In this document: positions 33,076 to 40,940 of the stretch, piece by piece
How the letters are laid out: each line of letters opens with the position of its first letter
How positions within the stretch are numbered: the first letter of the stretch is position 1
Position numbers and translations under genes: made by a program
Assembly (NCBI GenBank): GCA_964422925.1
Contig: CAYRDC010000012.1
Span: 1-64,000, forward strand
Direction of reading: 5' to 3'
DNA: 64,000 bases
DNA from: CAYRDC01 sp964422925
Lineage (GTDB): Bacteria; Bacteroidota; Bacteroidia; Chitinophagales; S012-47
Notes under the pieces: model-generated
The model's database searches: none
The model's input: only the letters and a program-made list of their open reading frames with translations
What the model was told of the DNA's origin: nothing

Positions 33076-35140
33076 AGCACTGGTCCCGCGCTGGCAGCAA
33101 TGGCTCGTTTTGATTCTTCCCCTGCTGCTGTATGCCAACACCTTCAACCACGACTTTGCCTTGGACGATGCCATCGTGTACACCGACAATGAGTTTGTGC
33201 AGCAGGGCATCGCGGGCATGGACGATATCCTGCTCAACGAAAGTTTTGTCGGCTATTTCGGCAAACAGAAAAGCCTGCTCACGGGAGGCCGCTACCGGCC
33301 TTTGTCCCTGCTGACCTTCGCGCTCGAAAAAGAGGTTTTCGGAATGAATCCAACCGTCAGCCATCTGGTCAATGTGCTCCTCTACGCCCTGACCGGCTGG
33401 CTTATGCTGCTGGTGCTGGCCCGGCTGATACGGCCTGACCCCAACCGGACAAAGTGGAAAGACGTTTTCCCCCTGGCCGCTACCGTGCTTTTTCTGGTGC
33501 ACCCGGTGCACACCGAGGCGGTGGCCAACATCAAAAGCCGGGACGAGTTGCTGGCATTGCTGTTCTCGCTCTGGGCTTTGTGGCAGTTGCTCCTATGGCT
33601 GGAACAGGCAAAGGTTATGCGGCTGGTTTCTGCCGGGCTTTTGTTGTTGCTGGCCCTGTTAGCCAAGGAATCGGCTTATCCGATGCTGGTGGCCCTGCCG
33701 GCCGCTCTCTGGCTTTTCCGGAAACCCCGGTGGAAGGCTTTGATCATTGCTTCCCTCCCACTGGCCCTGGCAGCCACCTGCGGCCTGGCGCTCCGCTGGC
33801 AGGTGCTGGGCGGTTTCGAGGCGGCCAAAGTGCCGAACCTGATGAATGACCCTTTTTTATGGGCAAGCGCCACAGAAAGGGCCGGTACCATCGTCTATAC
33901 CTTGCTGGTTTATCTGCGGCTATGGGTTTTTCCATGGCCTCTGACTTACGATTACTATCCTTTTCACATCAGTTATCATTCTCTTGGCGAGCCGCTGATC
34001 CTGGCCGGGCTGGCCCTGTACGGCCTCCTGCTGGCCGCTTCGGTGGTTGGTTTTTTCAAAAGAAGTATTCCCGCTGCCGGGTTACTGCTGTATTTCCTCA
34101 CGCTGCTGCCGGTAGCCAATATTTTCTTTACGGTAGGCACTTTTATGAATGAACGGTTTTTGTATCTCCCCAGCCTGGGGCTTTCCATAGCCACTGCCTG
34201 GCTGGTGGTGGGTTTCCCGCTGGAAAAGAAAACCTGGAGCAACTTCCGCCAGTTTCTGCGGACGGGGAAACCGTTTTCATACCTGCTGCTGCTGGTGGTG
34301 GGTGTGTTCAGCGTAATGACCGTGTCGCGCAATCCCGTCTGGAAAGACAACCCCACTTTGTTCCTGCACGATGTATCGGTTTCCGAAGGCAGTGCCAAGG
34401 CGCAAAACGCGGCCGGAGGGGTGCTGTACGACCTGGCCCGGAAGGAATGGAATCCGCAGAAACGCAAAGAATTTTTCGCCCGCTCCAAAGAGCACCTGCT
34501 GAAAGCGGTGGCCATTTACCCCGATTACGCGGCAGCCTGGACAACCCTCGGCAACGATTACTATTACCTGGATCATGATTATGACAAGGCCATCGAGGCA
34601 TATCTGAGAGCCCATGACCAGCTTTCCCTGAACAACCTGGAAGGCATGGGCAACATGGCGCTGAAAGACCGGCAATACACAGCCGCCATCAAATGCTTCC
34701 GCACCCTCGTGAAGGTGAAGCCCGGCAAGGCACATTACCTCTACCTTACCGGGAACGCCTGGCTGGAAGCCGGCCAGGTCGATTCGGCCAGGATTTGGCT
34801 GAACCGGGCGCTGGAACGGAACCCTCAGCTCACGGAAGCCTGGATCAAACTCGGCCTGTTGCATGCCCGGAACCTGCGCGACCCGGAGCAGGGGTTGAAA
34901 TATTTCGACAAAGCCCTCGAAACGGATCCTGACAACGCGGAAGCCCTGGAGAACAAGGCCATTGTCCTGGCTATTACCGGCCGCACGGAAGAGGCGTTGC
35001 AATACTTCCTGAAAGCCCTGGACCAGAACCCCGGCAACCCCAACCTCCTGACCAATATCGGGAACGCGTACCTGGAACTGGGCGATGAAACCAGGGCACA
35101 GCACTATTTTGACCTCGCCCGGCAAAACCATGCGAAATAG
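33056..35140 (+). CDS. TMTC-like multi-spanning membrane protein with C-terminal TPRs
   Basis: The start at 33056 (MEKQKTEALVPRWQQWLVLI) overlaps lptB by 20 bp. The 694-residue protein has about ten membrane helices in its first 430 residues and at least five TPR units at the C-terminus (for example AWTTLGNDYYYLDHDYDKAI, ALENKAIVLAITGRTEEALQ). Loop 1 has the DDAIVYTDN acidic pair and a GRYRPLSLLTF segment, like TMTC/GT-C O-mannosyltransferases that use polyprenyl-phosphate sugars. A role as a glycosyltransferase for exported proteins is plausible, with TPRs for substrate recognition, but unproven. Confidence 0.8.
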   Translation: MEKQKTEALVPRWQQWLVLILPLLLYANTFNHDFALDDAIVYTDNEFVQQGIAGMDDILLNESFVGYFGKQKSLLTGGRYRPLSLLTFALEKEVFGMNPTVSHLVNVLLYALTGWLMLLVLARLIRPDPNRTKWKDVFPLAATVLFLVHPVHTEAVANIKSRDELLALLFSLWALWQLLLWLEQAKVMRLVSAGLLLLLALLAKESAYPMLVALPAALWLFRKPRWKALIIASLPLALAATCGLALRWQVLGGFEAAKVPNLMNDPFLWASATERAGTIVYTLLVYLRLWVFPWPLTYDYYPFHISYHSLGEPLILAGLALYGLLLAASVVGFFKRSIPAAGLLLYFLTLLPVANIFFTVGTFMNERFLYLPSLGLSIATAWLVVGFPLEKKTWSNFRQFLRTGKPFSYLLLLVVGVFSVMTVSRNPVWKDNPTLFLHDVSVSEGSAKAQNAAGGVLYDLARKEWNPQKRKEFFARSKEHLLKAVAIYPDYAAAWTTLGNDYYYLDHDYDKAIEAYLRAHDQLSLNNLEGMGNMALKDRQYTAAIKCFRTLVKVKPGKAHYLYLTGNAWLEAGQVDSARIWLNRALERNPQLTEAWIKLGLLHARNLRDPEQGLKYFDKALETDPDNAEALENKAIVLAITGRTEEALQYFLKALDQNPGNPNLLTNIGNAYLELGDETRAQHYFDLARQNHAK

Positions 35141-35156
35141 GCTGGGTTCAAATTTC

Positions 35157-35164
35157 TAATTTTG
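35157..35164 (+). promoter_or_regulatory. -7 box (TAATTTTG) upstream of the GH3 gene
   Basis: An exact TAnnTTTG match 13 bp before the ATG at 35178. No -33 partner is clear. Confidence 0.35.
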
Positions 35165-35177
35165 CGAAAGACGAATA

Positions 35178-36698
35178 ATGGGATTGATCAATTCAATATT
35201 AACCTGGGCCTTCAAGAAACGGGTCGATGAAATCCAGCGGTTCATGGAACGGCCCGTGGAAACCCAGGAAAAAGTGTTTCACAACCTTATCAGCCGGGCA
35301 AAGGACACCGAATGGGGCCGGAAATATGATTACCAGTCCATTAAAAGCTCGGAGCAGTTCAGGGAAAGAGTGCCCCTGCAGGATTACAACAGCCTGAAAC
35401 CGTACATCGAGCGTATTATGAAAGGCGAGCAGGGGGTGCTGTGGCCTTCCGAGATCCGGTGGTTTGCCAAATCTTCCGGCACCACGTCCGATAAGTCAAA
35501 ATTCATCCCGGTAAGCCGCGAAACCCTGGAAGAATGCCATTTCAACGCGGGACGGGATGTTTTGGCCTTGTATTGTCATCAATATCCGGGCACCAACCTG
35601 TTTAGCGGCCGCGGATTGGTAATGGGGGGAAGCACCCAGATCAACAAAATGAACGAAGGCTCTTATTTTGGGGATTTGTCGGCTGTCATGATGAAAAATA
35701 TGCCCCTGCTCGGGCAGTTGATCCGGACCCCTGACCTTTCCATCGCCCTGATGGAAGAATGGGAAAAGAAAATCGACCTTATGGCCCGGGAAACCATGAA
35801 AAAAAATGTCACGCACATGGCCGGAGTGCCCACCTGGACCATCGTGCTGATCAAGAAACTGTTTGAACTGACCGGGAAAGACAACCTGGCCGATATCTGG
35901 CCGAACCTCGAATTGTACATACATGGTGGCGTCAGCTTTGCCCCTTACCGCGATCAGTTTAGGCACCTGATCCGGAAAGACAATATGCACTACATGGAAA
36001 CCTATAATGCTTCGGAAGGCTTTTTCGGCATTCAGCATGACCTGACCAACACTTCCATGCTCCTGATGCTCGATTACGGGATTTATTTCGAATTCATCCC
36101 GGCCGACAGGGCCCTGGAAGACAATCCCCCGGTCCTCCTGCTGCAGGAAGTCGAGCCGGGCGTCAATTATTCAGTGGTGATCAGCACCAATTCCGGCCTG
36201 TGGCGGTACCAGCTGGGCGATACCATTCGGTTCACTGAAACCAAACCCTATACTTTCCGCATTACCGGCCGGGTAAAGCATTTCATCAACGCTTTCGGGG
36301 AGGAAGTGATTGTAGACAATACGGACGAAGCCCTGGCGCGGGCCTGCCGCGCCACCGGGGCGCTGGTCAGGGATTATACGGTGGCTCCGGTTTATTTTTC
36401 CGATCAGAACAATGGCCGCCACGAATGGTTGATTGAGTTCGAGAAAAGGCCTGAAAACACGGATTCGTTTATGGCCGTACTGGATACAGAGCTCAAGGCA
36501 TTGAATTCTGACTATGAAGCCAAGCGGTATAAGGACATTGCCCTGTCGGCCCCGAGCCTGCATGTGGCCCCTGACGGTTTGTTCAGGGAATGGCTGAAGC
36601 GGCAGGGCAAGCTGGGCGGACAGCACAAGGTGCCCCGCCTGTCCAATGACCGGAAATTTATGGATTCGCTGCTGGAACTGATGAAAGTGTATGCCTAA
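35178..36698 (+). CDS. GH3 family acyl-adenylate-forming protein
   Basis: A 506-residue protein of the GH3 auxin-responsive-promoter family, an ANL-superfamily acyl-acid-amido synthetase fold. The ATP loop is SSGTTSDKSKFIPVS, the middle motif is YNASEGFFGIQ and the hinge block is YQLGDTIRF followed by FRITGR. Bacterial members are widespread in Bacteroidota but their substrates are unknown. It is monocistronic by appearance, and its stop overlaps the convergent rnc stop by 4 bp. Confidence 0.9.
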   Translation: MGLINSILTWAFKKRVDEIQRFMERPVETQEKVFHNLISRAKDTEWGRKYDYQSIKSSEQFRERVPLQDYNSLKPYIERIMKGEQGVLWPSEIRWFAKSSGTTSDKSKFIPVSRETLEECHFNAGRDVLALYCHQYPGTNLFSGRGLVMGGSTQINKMNEGSYFGDLSAVMMKNMPLLGQLIRTPDLSIALMEEWEKKIDLMARETMKKNVTHMAGVPTWTIVLIKKLFELTGKDNLADIWPNLELYIHGGVSFAPYRDQFRHLIRKDNMHYMETYNASEGFFGIQHDLTNTSMLLMLDYGIYFEFIPADRALEDNPPVLLLQEVEPGVNYSVVISTNSGLWRYQLGDTIRFTETKPYTFRITGRVKHFINAFGEEVIVDNTDEALARACRATGALVRDYTVAPVYFSDQNNGRHEWLIEFEKRPENTDSFMAVLDTELKALNSDYEAKRYKDIALSAPSLHVAPDGLFREWLKRQGKLGGQHKVPRLSNDRKFMDSLLELMKVYA

Positions 36699-37414
36699 TC
36701 GAGGAGATTGAGCTTTTCGCAAGCCTGCCGGGCAGCTTCCTGTTCCGCCCGTTTTTTATTGGGTCCATAGGCACGTCCGTATTCTTTGCCATTCAGGTAA
36801 AAAGCCACCTCAAAAAATTTCCGGTTATTTTCTTCCCGTTCCACTTCCAGGCGGAATTCCACTTTTAACCTTTCCCTTTGGGCATAGTTGATTACCAGGC
36901 TCTTGAAATTAGTGACCTGGTTTTCCAGCTCATCCATGTCAAGCAGGACATGGATGATTTTTTGCTCAATAAATTGACGCGCTTTTTCCAGCCCTTTGTC
37001 CAGGTAAATAGCGCCAACCAGCGCTTCCAGGGTATTGCCGGGGGTAGAACTGTTTTGCAGGGTTTTCTGGCTTAAAGTGCTTTGCACCAGCGCAGACAGC
37101 CCCATCTTTATAGCCAGCTGGTTCATCATGGTGCGCGAAACCATTTTCGCGCGCATTTCCGTCAGGTACCCTTCATCCCGGTACGGGTATTTATGGTAGA
37201 GGAAGTCGGTAATGACCAGGTTGAAGACCGAATCGCCCAGCAGCTCGAGCCGTTCGTTGTTAAACCCAACATCCTTATTGGATGAGCTGTGCGTGATGGC
37301 GATTTGATAAAGTTCCAAGTGGGTAGGGGTGAATCCGGTTACTAACCTGAGGGCCCTGGCCAGTTCGCGGTTCGGGGAAAATTTCAGATTAATAATGCTG
37401 TTGATCCAACCCAA
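36695..37414 (-). CDS. rnc: Ribonuclease III
   Basis: A 239-residue double-strand RNA endonuclease. The catalytic signature is NNERLELLGDSVFNLVITD with the metal-binding Glu/Asp, and EALVGAIYLDKG supplies the second acidic pair. The C-terminal dsRBD runs from about residue 165 (VINYAQRERLKVEF to AEQEAARQACEKLN). It is located directly downstream of fabF and acpP, the common acpP-fabF-rnc order. Confidence 0.95.
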   Translation of the reverse strand: MGWINSIINLKFSPNRELARALRLVTGFTPTHLELYQIAITHSSSNKDVGFNNERLELLGDSVFNLVITDFLYHKYPYRDEGYLTEMRAKMVSRTMMNQLAIKMGLSALVQSTLSQKTLQNSSTPGNTLEALVGAIYLDKGLEKARQFIEQKIIHVLLDMDELENQVTNFKSLVINYAQRERLKVEFRLEVEREENNRKFFEVAFYLNGKEYGRAYGPNKKRAEQEAARQACEKLNLLD

Positions 37415-37416
37415 AA

Positions 37417-38670
37417 TTATTCGGTGTATTCCTTAAATAAAACACAGGCATTATGGCCGCCAAAACCAAACGTATTGCTCATGGCCACCCGGACTTCCCG
37501 TTTTTGTGATTTATGAAATGTTAAGTTCAGTTTTGGATCAATTTCCGGGTCATCCGTAAAATGGTTGATGGTTGGGGGGATCACATTGTTTACCACGCTT
37601 AAGATGGAAATAATAGCCTCTACGGCACCAGCTGCCCCGAGCAGGTGCCCGGTCATACTTTTCGTAGAGCTGATATTCAGTTTGTAAGCATATTCGCCAA
37701 ATACTTTTTGAATCGCTTTGATTTCGGATACATCTCCCAGCGGTGTGGAGGTCCCGTGCACGTTGATATAATCCACGTCCCTGGGTTTCAGGCCGGCATC
37801 TTCGAGGGTAAAGCGCATTACATTCCGTGCGCCCAGGCCTTCGGGATGCGGTGCGGTCAGGTGGTAAGCGTCAGCTGTCATTCCCGTGCCGACCAATTCA
37901 GCATAAATACGCGCTCCGCGGGTTTTGGCATGTTCCAGTTCCTCCAGGATTACCGTGCCGGCCCCTTCGCCCAGCACAAACCCGTCCCGGTCCAGGTCAA
38001 AAGGCCGGGAAGCGGTTTTCGGATCATCATTACGGGTGGAAAGGGCTTTCATGGCATTGAACCCGCCAATGCCATCAGTGGTTATGGCCGCTTCGGCCCC
38101 ACCGGCTATCATAACATCCGCTTTGCCGAGGCGGATAAGGTTAAAAGCATCGATTAACGCATGCGTTGAAGAAGCACAAGCCGATGTAGTGGCATAATTC
38201 GGACCCCGGAAACCATACTTAATGGATATTTGTCCGGCCGCGATATCCGAAATCATTTTCGGAATGAAAAAGGGACTAAAGCGAGGAGTTCCGTCACCCA
38301 GGCAAAAAGCCGAGACCTCTTCATGAAAGGTTTGAATACCACCAATACCGGAAGCATAAATCACACCGATCCGGTCCATATCCAATGAACCGGTATCCAA
38401 TCCGGCATCATGCACCGCCTCCTCAGCACTAATTAAAGCAAATTGGGCGTACCGGTCCATTCGCCTGGTTTCCTTACGGTCCAGGTAGTTCAGCGGATCG
38501 AAATCCTTAACCTCACAGGCAAACCGGGTTTTGAATTTGGTGGCGTCAAACAACGTGATGTTATCCGCACCGCTTACCCCGTTTACCACGGATTTCCAGA
38601 AATCTTTCGCTGAGTTGCCCAAGGGGGTGATAGCCCCCATGCCGGTTACAACCACTCGCTTAAGCCCCAT
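37417..38670 (-). CDS. fabF: 3-oxoacyl-[acyl-carrier-protein] synthase II
   Basis: A 417-residue condensing enzyme that elongates acyl-ACP with malonyl-ACP. The nucleophile is the Cys of TTSACASSTHAL, and the two active-site histidines are in NVHGTSTPLGD and GHLLGAAGAVEA. Length and motifs are typical. It sits 19 bp after acpP, its carrier protein, and 2 bp before rnc. Confidence 0.96.
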   Translation of the reverse strand: MGLKRVVVTGMGAITPLGNSAKDFWKSVVNGVSGADNITLFDATKFKTRFACEVKDFDPLNYLDRKETRRMDRYAQFALISAEEAVHDAGLDTGSLDMDRIGVIYASGIGGIQTFHEEVSAFCLGDGTPRFSPFFIPKMISDIAAGQISIKYGFRGPNYATTSACASSTHALIDAFNLIRLGKADVMIAGGAEAAITTDGIGGFNAMKALSTRNDDPKTASRPFDLDRDGFVLGEGAGTVILEELEHAKTRGARIYAELVGTGMTADAYHLTAPHPEGLGARNVMRFTLEDAGLKPRDVDYINVHGTSTPLGDVSEIKAIQKVFGEYAYKLNISSTKSMTGHLLGAAGAVEAIISILSVVNNVIPPTINHFTDDPEIDPKLNLTFHKSQKREVRVAMSNTFGFGGHNACVLFKEYTE

Positions 38671-38689
38671 AAATTAAAATGAAGATAAG

Positions 38690-38926
38690 TTACTTGATGT
38701 TTTCTTCCAGGTAGGCAATTGCTTCTCCTACCGTAGTAATACCTTCAGCTTGTTCATCAGGTATGGAAATGTTGAATTCTTTTTCAAATTCCATAATTAG
38801 CTCGACAGTGTCCAGTGAGTCGGCTCCCAGATCGTTGGTAAAACTGGCTTCTGGCGTAACTTCGCTTTCGTCAACACCCAGTTTGTCTACAATGATCTTT
38901 TTAACCCTTGATGCAATGTCAGCCAT
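38690..38926 (-). CDS. acpP: Acyl carrier protein
   Basis: A 78-residue acidic helical protein. The phosphopantetheine site is Ser37 in LGADSLDTVELIM. It carries growing acyl chains for FabF, encoded next. First gene of the acpP-fabF-rnc operon; a probable promoter lies at 38960-38990. Confidence 0.96.
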   Translation of the reverse strand: MADIASRVKKIIVDKLGVDESEVTPEASFTNDLGADSLDTVELIMEFEKEFNISIPDEQAEGITTVGEAIAYLEENIK

Positions 38927-38959
38927 AATCGTAAAGGTTTAGTTTAGAAAATAATGCTG

Positions 38960-38990
38960 CAAAGTAAATTATTTGCCGTCTCATGAGCAA
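38960..38990 (-). promoter_or_regulatory. Probable acpP promoter
   Basis: On the minus strand TTG (38990-38988), a spacer of about 20 bp and TTACTTTG (38967-38960) resemble the TTTG/TAnnTTTG promoter with one mismatch in the -7 box. It lies 33 bp before the acpP ATG. Confidence 0.4.
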
Positions 38991-39053
38991 CCTTTTTTCA
39001 AAAAAGTATTGTTGACCAGGCAACTGTGGCGTTGTGCCATAAGTGTTTAAATT

Positions 39054-39071
39054 CACAAAAAACTTTTTGTG
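39054..39071. repeat. Inverted repeat covering the start codon of the IPExxxVDY gene
   Basis: CACAAAAA-AC-TTTTTGTG is a perfect 8-bp inverted repeat with a 2-bp centre. Its last three bases are the GTG start codon used here. It may be an operator or a translation-controlling hairpin. Confidence 0.5.
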
Positions 39072-39506
39072 GGCAGACAAATTCTCAGGGTTGAATTTGA
39101 TTATGACTTTGCCATAATTGCGCTGGTAACGGGGTTAAGGGATTACCGGCTTTGCTGGTTTATCAATAAGGCATTGGATATTGATCTACAACGTCAGGAT
39201 GACCTGGAAATTCACCTTCCCGATAAAAAAACCCTTGCCCGGTTCAGTTGTTTTTATGCATGGAATAACCTGGAACGCAAAGGAATTCATTGTATATCCA
39301 ACCGTTCCGGGAATAACCGTTACCTGCTGCCGGAATTGAAAATGATTGATTTTATTGTCCGGATCAGCGGATGCTATGAAGAACAGGAAATTGACGACAT
39401 ATTGGAAGCCCTGAAATGTATTCAGCAGGTACAATCCGCTTTCCGCGTGGAGGTGGAGAACCTGCGTTCAAAACAAAACCTCATACTGGATGAACCCGAA
39501 ATTTAA
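39069..39506 (+). CDS. IPExxxVDY family protein
   Basis: A 145-residue protein of a small Bacteroidota family named for a conserved motif, here as LPELKMIDF. The N-terminal part LRVEFDYDFAIIALVTGLRD and the aspartate-rich YRLCWFINKALDIDLQRQDD also match my memory of the family. The GTG at 39069 is the only start that keeps this N-terminus. The family is usually next to pyruvate kinase, as here, with a 17-bp overlap into pyk. Function unknown. Confidence 0.82.
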   Translation: MGRQILRVEFDYDFAIIALVTGLRDYRLCWFINKALDIDLQRQDDLEIHLPDKKTLARFSCFYAWNNLERKGIHCISNRSGNNRYLLPELKMIDFIVRISGCYEEQEIDDILEALKCIQQVQSAFRVEVENLRSKQNLILDEPEI

Positions 39507-40920
39507 CCGGACGAAAATAGTTGCCACCGTGGGACCGGCCAGCGCTGATTATCAATGCCTGAAAGACCTGGCCATGGCCGGAGTCAATGTTTTCAGACTG
39601 AATTTTTCACATGGTTCGCACGAAACCCACGAATCAGTTATCCGCCATATCCGGCAAATCAACCAGGAAACCGGCCTGCATATCGCAATGCTGGCAGACC
39701 TCCAGGGTCCGAAAATCCGCCTGGGAGAAATGCCGGCTGAGGGCATCAAAGTGTCGCAGGGCGACCGGTTTATCATTACTACGAAAGAATGTGCCGGTAA
39801 CCGGAATAAAGTCTATCTCGATTACCCGGGATTCCCCCGGGATGTACATACGGGCGACAAGATTCTGATCGATGACGGTAAAATTGAACTCCGGGTTATT
39901 GACACCAACCGTAAAGATGCCGTGGAAGTAGCAGTTGAGATCGGAGGAACCATTCATTCCCGCAAAGGAGTGAACCTGCCTGATACAGAAATCAGCCTGC
40001 CTTCCCTGACACCTAAAGACCTGCAGGACCTTCAGTTTGCCCTCGATCAGGATATCGACTGGATTGCCCTGAGCTTTGTGCGGACAGCTTCCGACATACT
40101 GGAGCTGCGCAAAATCATTGACTGGCACGCTAATTCGGCAAAAATTGTTGCCAAAATCGAAAAACCGCAGGCCGTAAACCGCATTGAGGAAATTATTCGC
40201 GCTTCCGATGGAATCATGATTGCCCGCGGTGATCTGGGCGTGGAAGTGCCGCTTGAAAAAGTGCCCATGATCCAGAAAGATATTGTCCTGAAATGCAATT
40301 ATTACTCCCGGCCGGTGATTATAGCCACCCAAATGATGGAAAGCATGATCGAAAATGCCAGCCCTACCCGTGCCGAAGTTACTGATGTAGCCAATGCCAT
40401 ACTGGACGGGGCGGATGCAGTGATGTTAAGCGGGGAAACCGCTGTCGGCAAATTTCCCATGCGGGTGATTGGGATCATTAACCGGGTGATTGAAAGCATT
40501 GAGCGGGAAAATATCATTTACAATAACGAAATGGTCCCCGATCCCGATTCTCCGACTTTTATTTCCGATGCCGTATGTTTCAATGCCTCCAAAATGGCCC
40601 ATGATGTCAATGCGCGGGCCATCATAGGTATGACGCGTAGCGGATACACCGCTTTCATGGTTTCTTCCTATCGGCCCAAATCGCGCATTTACATTTTTAC
40701 CGACCAAAAAAAAATGCTGACAACATTGAGCCTGGTATGGGGCGTAAAAACCTTTTATTATGACAAAATGGTCAGCACGGATGACACCATCCGGGATGTA
40801 CAGAAAATACTGGTAGAGCAGGGATACCTCCATAAAGGGGATATTGTGGTAAACACAACCAGTATGCCTATTTCGCAACAGGCGAGAACAAACATGGTCA
40901 AGGTATCCCGAATATCGTAG
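39490..40920 (+). CDS. pyk: Pyruvate kinase
   Basis: A 476-residue glycolytic enzyme that makes pyruvate and ATP from phosphoenolpyruvate and ADP. Visible motifs are RLNFSHGSHETH, the signature around Lys in AKIEKPQAVNRIEEI, DGIMIARGDLGVE and ATQMMESMIENASPTRAEV. The C-terminal domain is slightly shorter than in allosteric enzymes. It overlaps the IPExxxVDY gene and lies 20 bp before ligA. Confidence 0.96.
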   Translation: MNPKFNRTKIVATVGPASADYQCLKDLAMAGVNVFRLNFSHGSHETHESVIRHIRQINQETGLHIAMLADLQGPKIRLGEMPAEGIKVSQGDRFIITTKECAGNRNKVYLDYPGFPRDVHTGDKILIDDGKIELRVIDTNRKDAVEVAVEIGGTIHSRKGVNLPDTEISLPSLTPKDLQDLQFALDQDIDWIALSFVRTASDILELRKIIDWHANSAKIVAKIEKPQAVNRIEEIIRASDGIMIARGDLGVEVPLEKVPMIQKDIVLKCNYYSRPVIIATQMMESMIENASPTRAEVTDVANAILDGADAVMLSGETAVGKFPMRVIGIINRVIESIERENIIYNNEMVPDPDSPTFISDAVCFNASKMAHDVNARAIIGMTRSGYTAFMVSSYRPKSRIYIFTDQKKMLTTLSLVWGVKTFYYDKMVSTDDTIRDVQKILVEQGYLHKGDIVVNTTSMPISQQARTNMVKVSRIS

Positions 40921-40940
40921 CAATCCAAAAAACAAGGGGG

